Shown: piece by piece, positions 12,757-23,347 of the stretch | Position numbering within the stretch: position 1 is the stretch's first letter | Layout: every line of letters begins with the position of its first letter | NCBI GenBank assembly: GCA_964030785.1 | Contig: OZ034968.1 | Span: 46,824,353-46,888,352 of the forward strand | Source of the DNA: Siderastrea siderea | Taxonomy: Eukaryota; Cnidaria; Anthozoa; Scleractinia; Rhizangiidae | Direction: 5' to 3' | DNA: 64,000 bases | The notes under the pieces: generated by a model | Told to the model about the DNA's origin: nothing | What the model saw: the letters and a program-made list of their open reading frames with translations, nothing else | The model's database searches: none | Program-made: the position numbers and the translations under genes

Positions 12757-12884
12757 TTAAGGCAAAATTTCGATAATGGAAAATAATTCGGAGGAAGAAT
12801 GATATTTTATCATTTGCAGTAGTTAAAACTTGACCTGCTCCCACGGTACTTGAATCCACAATCCTGAAAAAAGCGCATAAAACA

Positions 12885-13190
12885 ATTGACATTCAAGGGA
12901 ACGAGGTTCAGATGGGATAAACTAGGGAAAACCATAAACTGAAGTGTTTTGTTATGTATCAGTTAGAGCACCCGTGGAAAGAACAATCGACATTCAAGGG
13001 AACAAAGTTCAGATAGGATAAACAGGCGAAAACCCCAAACGTAAAAAACTGAAGTGTTTCGTTAAGTAACAGACTCGTGAAAAAAAAACAAGTGACATTC
13101 AAGGGAACAAAGTCCAGATGGGATAAACCGGGGAAAACCCCAAACTAAAGTGTTTTGTTAATGTTATGTATCATTTAGAGCACTCGTGAT
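12885..13190. repeat. Three-copy tandem repeat of about 100-115 bp
   Basis: Three direct units each contain GACATTCAAGGGAAC, then GATGGGATAAAC or a variant, then CTGAAGTGTTT or a variant. They lie in the inferred 5' UTR intron of the death-domain gene, next to the kappaB-like pair. Confidence 0.75.
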
Positions 13191-13203
13191 TAATTTGTAT
13201 GAA

Positions 13204-13226
13204 GGGACTTCCCCTGGGGGTTTTCC
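13204..13226. promoter_or_regulatory. Pair of kappaB-like sites in the first intron
   Basis: GGGACTTCCC (13204-13213) and GGGGTTTTCC (13217-13226) both fit GGGRNNYYCC and are three bases apart. They lie in the inferred 5' UTR intron of the death-domain gene. Confidence 0.35.
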
Positions 13227-13641
13227 CGATTTTATAAACAGTCTATGAATTATCAAAACATGAAACATTAAACTTCACAGCGAAAGGGAATTTCCCTTAA
13301 TTGTAAAAGGTGCTTGATCATCACATATTTCTGGGATGAAGGAAAAATTTGCTATATTAGGCAGAAAAAAGGCACGGCACAATAAGGCTTAGTCAATGTA
13401 GTAACATTTTAACGTAATTTATGATATTATTGTAAAAGTTATTTGAATACATATCAAACGCACCCTTTAATCTTCAGTTAGTTAACAGAACGCTGGAAGC
13501 CGGAAATTAATTAAAATTTATACAGACCACGAGCAGACATAACTCGAGAACCAATCGATCGATTCAGTAAATTCATTCTGGTGCTTACGCCCTGTCGAAG
13601 GAAATGCAAACAAAGCAATCGTTTTTGCAGGCGGTCCTTAC

Positions 13642-13865
13642 CTGAAATTCGGATGTAACTCGATCACAGGTTCTGGTCAGTCAGTCGTTGTTGCGACCTT
13701 CTGTTTAGTGTCTAAAACGAAAAAGACCGGCATCATTAAGCATATCTTTAAGGGCCTCAAGCACAAAAGAAAGATTGGCTGAGTTGACCATCGTTGTCGA
13801 GAATAATTCGGTCCCTTCCAGACGGATGCGTTTTCCGATTCTAGAACAGGCAGTTCGCGCGTCAA
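13642..13865 (-). promoter_or_regulatory. Probable 5' UTR exon of the death-domain gene
   Basis: On the minus strand AATTTCAG is followed by GTAAGGA, a near-consensus donor at 13641/13642. It faces the acceptor just upstream of the ATG at 11763. The exon start was not located; the interval given is approximate. No TATA box is evident upstream. Confidence 0.4.
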
Positions 13866-14101
13866 GTAAACACGAAAGTGAAAACGAACATTCGTCGACG
13901 TTTTTGCGGATAGGACGACAGGAAAATTAGAAATCCCTTTTCAGAAGTCTGCTTTGGTTTTTGAATGACGAAACTAGCATAAGAAGTCAAGAAACTTCAC
14001 AACGATACCTCTGACTCCGTTGAGAGTATACGAACAGACGAGTCGTGGCGTCTGTTTTGGTCGTTGTCTGTTGCGAATTTTATATCAAACTGACAAGAGA
14101 A

Positions 14102-14112
14102 GGGGTTTCCCC
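14102..14112. promoter_or_regulatory. kappaB-like site upstream of the death-domain gene
   Basis: GGGGTTTCCCC fits the NF-kappaB consensus GGGRNNYYCC. It lies about 460 bp upstream of the probable first-exon donor. Binding is inference. Confidence 0.35.
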
Positions 14113-14429
14113 TAATACTACGTCATTTGGTATAGACGTGGCAGCACGCGAAGGACACGAGGCAGACTGACTGTATTTATTTTTAGCAGTGAGTTATACA
14201 ATAGCGTGCAGCTGTGGTGGTCGGACACGGTTCGCAAAGCATGATGGGGCTATCGATCGATTTGAGCTCAGTTGCAATGAACCTTCGTACTGTGCGGATC
14301 TCGAAGGGTCAAAACAAATTCAACTACAAGAGTTGGAAATAACAAAGATGGAAGTTTCTCCGATTCTTGTGATCTAATTATCCTTTGTTTACATCAGAAT
14401 ATTTGATGTAACATTTTAACGGCTGGTTT

Positions 14430-15780
14430 AACCTGCGATCAGGCTCTATTTTCGTTTCGCTCGGTGAAACATTCCGGCGGGAAGGGCGAAACGAAAAATA
14501 GAGCCTGATACAATTCTTCTACGGAACGTCTGCCGCCCACTTTTTTGATTGATTGACATTCAACGAAACGGCCAATCAAAATTTGTTTTGCTTGCACGCT
14601 CCTCGGTATGTAAATTTCCCACATGTGTATGTAATGGCATTCGCAAAAAGACCTCAAATGTCGGCAAAAATAAGAAAATCACAGGCTACGATAAATCTTT
14701 GCACTAGCGTTCAAATTTACAACTTGAAGGTACGCGCTCCGGTATTGTACATAGTTGCTCTGTCTGAGCTGAAACTGAATGAAAATTCAGAACACGACGA
14801 GGTTGTCAGGTACCAAAATATGCTGCATGTTTGAATCCTTTCTCATTTCAGGTGGTATCCGGAAATATTCTCTACGCATTTGTCACCGATTTCCTGCGTA
14901 AAATACCTTGGGAAATTAAGAGAAATACCTTCAGTTTCACTCTTTAGAAAAAAGATATCAATAAAACCGTTTATAAACAAACGAGTGTTTTGTAATTTAA
15001 TTTAGTTCCAGAAGTGATAAATATTTGAGATTACCAGCGAATTTCATCTCTAAACAGCAGCGAATTTTAAAACGAAGAACATTTATTATAAACCTAGTCA
15101 GATCCTTTGATATCAAGGTCAGAGATCATTAAAACGACATTATTAACACTGAATGAATAAACTGAAGGTCTTTATTACTTAGGTAAAAATAAATATAGCA
15201 TCTCGCTGAGTGCGGCTCTCACTAAACATCAGCTTATCGTTAAGTTTACGGAATTATCGGTTGACTTGTTGATCACTCTTGGCGAAAGATGCTGTTCGTT
15301 TTGTTTCGTAAAACGCGGATACAACCACTACTCTGCTTATATTTTCAATACTAGCTGAAAGCCTTCAAATGAAAATTTGGAGACACGATGCGATAAAACG
15401 GGATACATACTTCACTGTTGCTGTACTTCTCTGCTCCAAGCGAGAGAGCTTGCGTCAAACCGGACGCCATTCTCAGGAGAGAAAGAAATGATGACAATTC
15501 TCCTAGAACGACGAGAATATCTTTGAGCGACACGTTTACCTCGGCAGACTTGTTCCTTGGCCATGGTGGTCGGATTGAAAATTGTGAGCAAGTCTCGTAC
15601 ACAATTTACTTCCGTTGACAGCTCTATTGTTAAAGGGCCAATCAGATTGCGAGATTCCCGCGGCCAAAATTTGGCCGCCGACACGAACTCCTGTGAGAGA
15701 TTGTATCAGGCCCTATTTTAGCGAGCGACCCACGTAAGAGAATATGAGAGCGATGCTAAAATTCGGCCTGATCGCAGGTT
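14430..15780. mobile_element. 1.35-kb MULE-like TIR element with 11-bp target duplication
   Basis: The ends are AACCTGCGATCAGGC and its complement. Both sides are flanked by the same 11-mer, ACGGCTGGTTT (14419-14429 and 15781-15791). Each end is itself a ~75-nt hairpin: GGCTCTATTTT pairs with AAATAGAGCC on the left, and a similar fold occurs at about 15704-15772. Duplications of 9-11 bp are typical of Mutator-like elements. Two short ORFs inside (14553-14834 plus, 15412-15684 minus) carry no recognisable transposase motif. Confidence 0.75.
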
Positions 15781-15875
15781 ACGGCTGGTTTCATGCATTG
15801 ATCGATTGAACGCGTACACGTGGAGACTTCAATCCCGGGTTTATCAGGAATAAGCCTCTTTACAGCTCTCTTAAG

Positions 15876-17128
15876 CACAGGTAACCAAAGCGTAATATGA
15901 GAGTTTGTATGGAGCTGAAATTTGATCAAAAATAATCGGCGGTTTTCAGCCGAAAATACATTAAAATCGAAATAAAGTTTAAAAAACCTTACCTGTTGTG
16001 TGTTTGCTGTGTTTTTATCGCTTTCCCGAGCCTCCGGACGTCGTTTTGGGCGATTTTCTGCTTAACGGTCGATGAGACGGCATGTCACGTACTAAAGAGA
16101 GCTAAAGGTAGGAAAACGGGAATTCAAATTTGCCAACCGACATTCGAGGTCCCGATCAAAATACCCGCTAAAAATCGATTCAATCTATAGTCAGCGCTTT
16201 GAAACTACAACACATTTCAAAAAGGATAAATCCCCTACCTTTCTGTGTGATTCAATCGTCAATTAGTTTATCTCTCGAAGTACAGCCCTGTATTAAAAAC
16301 GAACTAACTTTTCGAAATCGCCGCCATCACAGGCTTGTAAGGAAAAGAGGGTCAAAACTAACGGTCAAGCCTGGGACAAAGCGCCAAATTTCGCTCCACC
16401 GGGGGACGACACGAGTGACTTCTGTGTCGCCAGATGCCAAACTCACCCCCTCTCCGGTAAGTCAAGTTTTATACCTGAATGCGACCCGCGCGCGATTTCC
16501 CGCCGAAATTTGAGCGGTACAACACTTGATTTACCGGAGAGAGGGTGAGTTTGGCATTTCGCGACACAGAAGTCACTTATGTCGTCCCCCGGCGGAGCGA
16601 AATTTGGCGCTTTGTCCCAGGCTTAACCGTTAGTTTTGACCCTCTTTCCTTACAAGCCTGTGATGGCGGCGATTTCGAAAAGATAGTTCGTTTTTAATGC
16701 AGGGCTGTACTTCGAGAGATAAACTAATTGAGACAAGTCAATTGACGATTGAATCACATAGAAAGGTAGGGAATTTATCCTTTTTGAAATGTGTTGTAGT
16801 TTCAAAGCGCTGACTATAGATTGAATCGATTTTTAGCGGGTATTTTGATCGGGACCTCGAATGTCGGTTGGCAAATTTGAATTCCCGTTTTCCTACCTTT
16901 AGCTCTCTTTAGTACGTGACATGCCGTCGCATCGACCGTTAAGCAGAAAATCGCCCAAAACGGCTTCCGGAGGCTTGGGAAAGCGATAAAAACACAGCAA
17001 ACACACAACAGGTAAGGTTTTTTAAACTTTATTTCGATTTTAATGTATTTTCGGCTGAAAACCGCCGATTATTTTTGATCGAATTTCAGCTCCATACAAA
17101 CTCTCATATTACGCTTTGGTTACCTGTG
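15876..17128. mobile_element. 1.25-kb foldback element with ~600-nt arms
   Basis: Left arm 15876-16474 and right arm 16517-17128 are near-exact inverted complements around a 42-bp GC-rich loop (16475-16516). The outer ends read CACAGGTAACC and its complement. Flanks TCTTAAG and TCTTTAG may be a decayed target duplication. The same 64-codon frame appears in both arms only because the arms are mirror copies; it starts without a proper ATG and is not called. Confidence 0.85.
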
Positions 17129-20100
17129 TCTTTAGTAACTTATATGTGCAAACATCTTACCATGAATAGCCTCTTGGGCCATGAAGGACTTATTTCCAAT
17201 CATCGAAAGTGAAAACACAGATGCCTGGCTTTCTGAGGTCTTGTAATTGGGTCAGTTGTGTGCAATCGTAAGTTTTGCCCAACGGGTAAGCGTCGAGTAC
17301 GTGTCATGAAAAACCTTACGAATGTTCATTTTATAGCATTAACAGTCCTTTAACCTCCAGGGTGTCCAAAAGCTTCTGTTTCTCAAGAATACCGTTGATG
17401 CAGGATGTAGTAATCCTGAAGGGTTTGTCTGAAATTATACTTTCACAGCTTAGCTAAACAAGGCTGTATTAAAATATTATTGTTCAAATTGCTAGCTGTC
17501 TATGAATTTATTAATTAATTTGTTTTGCTTTTGAAAGTAACTGATGCTGACAAAGTAAGTCTGTGATTGAAAGAGAATTCCACTTTCTTTTGCAGCGGAC
17601 ATGAAAATCTGTCTTAAGAAAATTTAACAAAGCTCTGTTCAACCTGTAGAATGTGTGACAATATTATATACAGTGTACCCATATTTTTTTCTCAGCTACT
17701 TCAATGAAAGCATTGACTCATTTACCCACAAGGACCTCAAGCAGAAAATAGCTTTTTAAGACGGGGTTGCTGGGGGCTTTGCACTGATTATCACGACAAA
17801 ATTATCGAGGTCACAGAGAACCTGTTTAGCTTGGATCCTTTTAAAACTTGTGAAGCACATTAGAGCAATACATCCAAGGTCATTTCTACAAATCTGTCAA
17901 TTCTTTTACTCTTTTACAATGAGTAAAGTGATATTTTTATAATTGTTAGAATGCTGTCCCAAATACAGAGCAAACTCTAATTAAACTTGACCTTTGAGCA
18001 TTTACCCCTTGCAAACAATGGCCCAGTCCTTCATTTGTTTACTTCAGACCTCTACCTTGTTGAAAAGTCAATGGCGAATCCAGAGGAGGGGCCAAGGGTA
18101 TCCCCCCTTACTTTTGTTAATAAGAAAACAAGGCTGGTCAAAACTGACTAACAGACAGCAATATACATGAACAAAACAATTATGGAGTTATACATTTACT
18201 CCAGACTACAACGAAGCGGAGCGCAGATTAACTTGTGTACAACATCATACTCCACTCAGAAAGCATCTGAAATTTTTTTTTCGATTTACTTGTAGTCAGA
18301 ATATAGTACAGAATAATACCAAGATATAACTCCACAAAAGTTTTGTATTTTGTTGTCTCCCCTCACCCACCTTTAAACTTCGACCCCACCCTCCATGAAA
18401 GTCTGGACCCACCACTGGGCACCAAGTCTGCCTGTTAAGTCGAGTAACAGAAACTTAAGGGGTGTTTATATAATACAGGTTTGAGTTTCATTCCCTCTTA
18501 TGGCTATGTATAATGATACCAGCACAAGATTTCATACTATCACGAGTCATACCAGTGCGAGTTTAGTCTGGTTGCTGTACCAGATCAAGATTTTCGATCC
18601 GGTGCAAAAACTTGCACCATAATCATGTAGACACGGTAAGACCACTCATTTTGGTGTCTGTCTCCTGGAAGACAATTCAGTAGAAAACAAATAGCGATCG
18701 ATATCAATGTAAAAAATTGATGAAGAAAGCGAAAGTTGCGAGTTCCATTAGAAAAGGGATATTTAATCAATTCACAGTTCTCAACCCTTTTATGGGTCTC
18801 AATAGCTCTAGTTGTTAGTAATAACAACTAAACTGACAAATTGAAAGGGATGTTCAATCAATAATTCATAGTTCTCCCTCAATAGCTCTGGATTTTATTT
18901 CTTACAGGAGACCCCACTAACTTGAACCCAACCCCCCCCCCCCCCACCTGCTCACAACTATATTGAAGAGAAAATTATTTTTATTGTTTTCCTCGGTTGA
19001 TCTTGCTCACTTATTTACTATTGGCTATCTCAAATTTTTGATATCTCAAACAAGTTTTGGTTTCTCTTGCATGTCTAAGATAGCACCGTGGGTTCCAATC
19101 TGAGTTTCTGATCAATACTGAATTTTTTTTAGCTTTCTCAATGGTTCACTGCACAGAGGTTGTAAGTTAAGAACCTTAAGGGGATCTTAGGAAACCAATC
19201 CACAACAGATGATGTGACTATATTTTAAGACCCTAAAGCCCAAATAATTTTGGTCATTTCAGCAAACAAAATGAGATTTTTGAAAGTTTGTTGCATACAT
19301 GGCAACAGAGCAGACCAAAGAAACCATTTTGCTTCTTAACCTAAAGACAACAAAACAAAGAAGGGAAAACACTCAGTTGGGATGCCACACCATACTGTTG
19401 ATACTTGTCATAATTAAAATAAGACGATCACTCGTGTTAATATTTCGCGGGTAATTTTCACAGCTCGCAGCGTGAGAGTAATATTAGAGAGAAAATTCGA
19501 CAACTTAAACAACACATAATTCTCTAACTAGAGGGGCGCTATCGGGCGCTATATGATTTTATAAAAGCAAATTTATCCATCTTGATCTTGGTGTAAAATA
19601 AACGGTTTTAGCTTTTTGGGTTAGCCTACAAATTCTCAGAATGTAAGACCTACTCAAATGTCATGAAAGCACACGTTGCTCGATCCACCTACAACGAAAT
19701 TGTGCTCAAACTTAACTTACAAAAGAAGGCCAGATCCAAAAATTTCAAGACATCTAGATACACACCAATCCTAATTATTCTTGTTAAATGTAAGTTGCAC
19801 TGGGGACAGACAGCACGTTAAAATGACAAGAAGTAAAGCTCACATTCCCGTCTAAGGCCGCCATGTTGATTTCTCGTCCTGGTTGAGAGAATGCTCGTGA
19901 TTGGCTAATATAATGATCCACCATGCCTTTCGGACCGCGTCCAACTACCACTGAGCGTGCAGTGCAAGAAATTGAAGTGTAAACTAATAACTTGTCAGTT
20001 TTGCTTCCGTAATGCCCAAAGGGGAAATTAGGCTTCTATTTTCTTAACATATTCTCAACTGATAATGTACCCACACCAGTCAAAACAACGTAATCACGAA

Positions 20101-20650
20101 AACCAGACAAGCTATCGGAAGGCCTAAACGAAATAAAACAAATTTCTTTTTTAATACTTTTCGGTCACAGCGGCTCCTAAATTCTGGAAATAAGATTGCG
20201 TCTCTAAAACATTTTCTGCCACTCAAATATCAAATGGCTAAAGAATCCGAACATGTTTAAAAAAACTGACCCTTCAAAACCTAATCGAAGAACGAAGAAA
20301 TTCATTTTCCACACTCTCGTCGCAAATCTTAATTATCCAGTTACCCTCAAGATGCAGAAGAAAAAAGAAAATTAAGACCATATTTGGCAAAACTCAAAGC
20401 CTTAAGCCCTTATTTTCTCTCAAAAGTTGCGAAAAAGGGATTCATCGATACAACAACAGCAACAACAATCTTTATTACATATGATGCAGGTCCGTAGCAA
20501 GGCTGAAATAACTGGGTGGCTGAGCAAATTAGCCTAGTCAGAGACCCCACCCCCCCGCCCCGTCAAAATAAAGACGTTAACAGATAGGTCATAAGGCGTA
20601 AAAAATTCATGTCAGGTAGATCCTAACACTATTTGTCAGCGGTCTCCTCA
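17129..20650. other. Mostly anonymous region
   Basis: No gene can be called firmly. Contents: a hAT-like remnant (18070-18417), a poly-C run near 18930, and two fragments on the minus strand that could be exons. One is an ATGGCGGCC start at 19864 with a CCAAT box just upstream and a GTGAGC donor 21 nt in. The other is a 38-codon frame at about 17454-17339 ending in LDTLEVKGLLML and a stop, preceded by a TTGTTTAG acceptor. Confidence 0.4.
18070..18417. mobile_element. Decayed hAT-like non-autonomous element
   Basis: The left end CAATGGCGAATCCAGAGG resembles the complement of the right end, CTGGACCCACCACTGG. C- and G-rich subterminal blocks accompany both ends. The TIRs are imperfect and no target duplication was confirmed. 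Confidence 0.4.
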
Positions 20651-21339
20651 AAGCGTATCTAACGATGAGCATCCATGACTCCTTGTCTCTTCGCGCCAGG
20701 CAGCCATTCCGACCATAACGGCTTTTGCTTCAGCAAATTTTTCCCCGGTTCCGCAAGCATATGCACTCCACCTGCCTTCAGATGTAGAGAGCTTTCTTGG
20801 CCTTTCTGCTCCACCCGTTTGGTGCTGCTGCTGGCCGTACGAATCCTCGACCGTATTCCTCGTACCGAACTGTGTTCTTCGCAGTATCGCAAGTTTGCTG
20901 GGCGCATCTATTCTGGTTGTCCTGCAGGGAACCTTAGAACCTTCTTCTTCGGCCTTTTCGCGTTATTTCTCGCTTTATGGGAATTTGTACGTTTTCATTA
21001 AGTTTACGTGGTTAATTCAGCACTTCGCCGCTTCGCAACTTCGCTTTCACCCAGTAAGCATATTCTTCTACTTCTGTTGTATTTAGAATTTTTCGCAGCG
21101 TTTTTTCGCCAGTAAGTTCTAGGTTTTCTGTCTGTTTGCTGGTCGCTTTTGCCAGTTTTAAGTTTGGGAAATTTTTCTTCGCTTTACTCAGTTATATTGC
21201 GAGGTTTCGTGTTGTGTTTATTGGTATGTAGCCGTTTAATTTATTTGCAGACTCTACGTGCTTTCGGGGCGCAACTTACTGTTCGGTTTATTTAGCACGC
21301 TGTGTGTTATCGGCGCTTTTTATTGTAGGTGTTCTGTTG

Positions 21340-22120
21340 TTTCTTCCATGCTGCTCTTGCCATCAGGGCTTTGCAGATGCTTGAATTTTATTGTGCACGC
21401 TGCTCTTGCCATCGGGGCTTTGCAGGTACTTGTTGTGACAAGTTTGTGTTTATTTGCATGCTGCCCTTGCCATTGGGGCTTTGCAAATGCTTGTAGTGAA
21501 ATGTCTGTCTTTATTTGCTTGCTGCATCATTTGTTGTGTACGCTGCTCTTACCACCGGGGCTTTGCAGGTGCATGTGGTGACACGTTTATGTTTATTTGT
21601 ATGCTGCTCCTGTTATCGGGGCTTTGCAGATGCTTGAACAGTTTGTTGTGCACGCTGCTTTTGCCATCAGAGCTTTGCAAATGCTTGTAGTGACAAGTTT
21701 GTGTTTAGTTGCATGCTGCTCTTGTCATCGGGGCTTTGCAGATCCTTGAATTGTTGTGTACGCTGCTCTTACCACCGGGGCTTTGCAGGTGCTTGTAGTG
21801 ACACGTTTATGTTTATTTGCACGCTGCTCTTGCCATCGGGGCTTTGCAGGTGCGTCAGTTTGTTGTGCACGCTGCTCTTGCCACTGGGGCTTTGCAGGCG
21901 AGGCGCTTTTAGTGACATGTTTGTATTTATTTGCATGCTGCTTTTGCCATCGGGGCTTTGCAGGTGCTTGTTTATGACACGTTTACATTGCGGACGTGTT
22001 TATGACACGTTTACTTTGCTGAATATGCTCCTCTTTCCATCGGGATTTTGCCTGTTTGAGTTACATTTTAGTTTGGCATGTTTCTCTTGCCATCGGGGCT
22101 TTGTAGGCCTTTGTTTCAGT
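21340..22120 (+). repeat. Minisatellite array A (alternating ~50 and ~62 bp units)
   Basis: About 13 copies of a core GGGGCTTTGCAGG or close variants, each preceded by GCTGCTCTTGCCATC. Two spacer types alternate: a short one with TTGTTGTGCAC and a long one with AGTGACACGTTTATGTTTATT. This gives a higher-order dimer. Cys/Leu-rich ORFs across it are artefacts of the repeat. The array follows T-rich, intron-like DNA (20940-21330) and is followed by AATAAAG at about 22229. That layout resembles the array-bearing intron of the YR retrotransposon at 42 kb, but no coding homology was found here. Confidence 0.8.
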
Positions 22121-22430
22121 CGTGTTTGAATTAGCTTGGTGTGCTGCTGTTGCCGACGCAACGTTCCCGTGTAAGATGACTACGTGTTATAGGGTATGTT
22201 TTTATTTTTCCCATGTGATCTATGGAATAAAGATTCAATGAATGAAAGATCATTGCGTTAATATGCGCAAGTTAATTAAGTTCTGAGAATAATTAAGCCT
22301 CAATTTTTAAGCTAAACGTTCCTTTTTTCTTCTCCTGTCGTTTATCCCCATGTTTTGATCTCTTTTGTCCTGAGGTTGACAGTCTTGAAGGGATTCTAAT
22401 TCCCTACTCGGATTACCGGGGCCAAGGCTG

Positions 22431-22616
22431 TCATCTCCCAGGCTCTCTGTTATTTTCTATTTCCTTCTCTAGCCACTCCTTCATTTTGTTAGCGCATTTC
22501 GTTTGCCAAATATCTATGCGTTTTGTCCCCTGTGAGTCCTGCTCTGATGCAATTTCTTGATAATCGGGGGCTTTTCTTCTCCTATTAGAGCCTGGGGGAT
22601 GGCAGCCAAAGGTCAC
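22431..22616 (-). CDS. Unrecognised short ORF, possible terminal exon
   Basis: A 61-codon frame with a charged C-terminal half (KRIDIWQTKC, then KMKEWLEKEIENNREPG). An acceptor-like CATCCCCCAG occurs in the frame at about 22591, so a shorter exon of roughly 53 codons plus stop is possible. No family recognised. It lies between array A and the decayed YR element and could belong to either or to neither. Confidence 0.2.
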   Translation of the reverse strand: MTFGCHPPGSNRRRKAPDYQEIASEQDSQGTKRIDIWQTKCANKMKEWLEKEIENNREPGR

Positions 22617-23099
22617 CTTTTATAATTACGCTTTTGTTTTTCGATCGCCGATGTTTCTCTTTTAACCAGTTGCTGCTTGCACAACAGGCGCTTATTTGGC
22701 CTTTGTGTTTGCCCTGCGTGAAGGGCTTTTAATTCTTTAAGTTGCTGTGATTTTTATGTTTGAGCGAGGAAATTGCAAATAAGAGCAATCTTACTCACTT
22801 GCGCAAGGGAAACGAAAGCTATGAAAGCAGTAGAAGATTTCGCGTTTGGCTTTTTGTTTCCTCAAGAAGAATAGAAAGAAATCTACTGCCAGAAAGTTCC
22901 AAATAAATGTTTAAATGGATTAGACATTATATTCACCGGTGATAAAAATCTTTAAATATAAGATCTAAGACTCGATTAGAAGGTTCAAAGCGCGCTGGTA
23001 TATAATTGAAGGTGACGGAAAGACAAAAATATTAATGTTTGATGAGTTTACAGAAGAGGCGCTTCGGTATTAGTAATAATAAAAAGGTATGTTAATATT

Positions 23100-23300
23100 G
23101 GTGTCAGCTGACGCTCACTGACTTTGTTGGATCTGATCTCCTTAAGTTCCGAAATACGGTCTTCAATATCTTTAAGGTCGATTCTCTCCAGGTCTCGAGC
23201 ATTATCCACAACAACTGGATCTCTTCTAAATCCACCCTCTGACAATAGTTAAATGAGTCATCGTTGAGATAGGCGCATTGTGGACATGGGACAGCCGGTC
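23100..23300 (-). pseudogene. N-terminal remnant of the YR element's recombinase ORF
   Basis: The minus strand reads CPQCAYLNDDSFNYCQ at about 23285-23238, matching CSACLYPNDSDANYCQ of the intact recombinase ORF. After a frameshift it continues with IEDRISELKEIRSNKVSERQ, which matches the intact protein's residues ~47-70. Similarity stops near 23100, and the catalytic domain is absent. Confidence 0.65.
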
Positions 23301-23347
23301 TCTAAATTCTGGGTCGTCTGGACTGAGAGAGGAAGAGATACAAATGT

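Noticed and set aside
15996..17008. Two near-identical 64-codon ORFs on opposite strands
   Set aside because: They are mirror copies in the arms of the foldback element and lack a proper start codon.
17680..17880. Possible plus-strand exons after a TTTTTTTCTCAG acceptor
   Set aside because: Short competing frames on both strands, stops within ~20 codons, and no consistent donor.
21258..22129. Long overlapping Cys/Leu-rich ORFs
   Set aside because: They run through minisatellite array A; the frames shift between units and have no fixed start.
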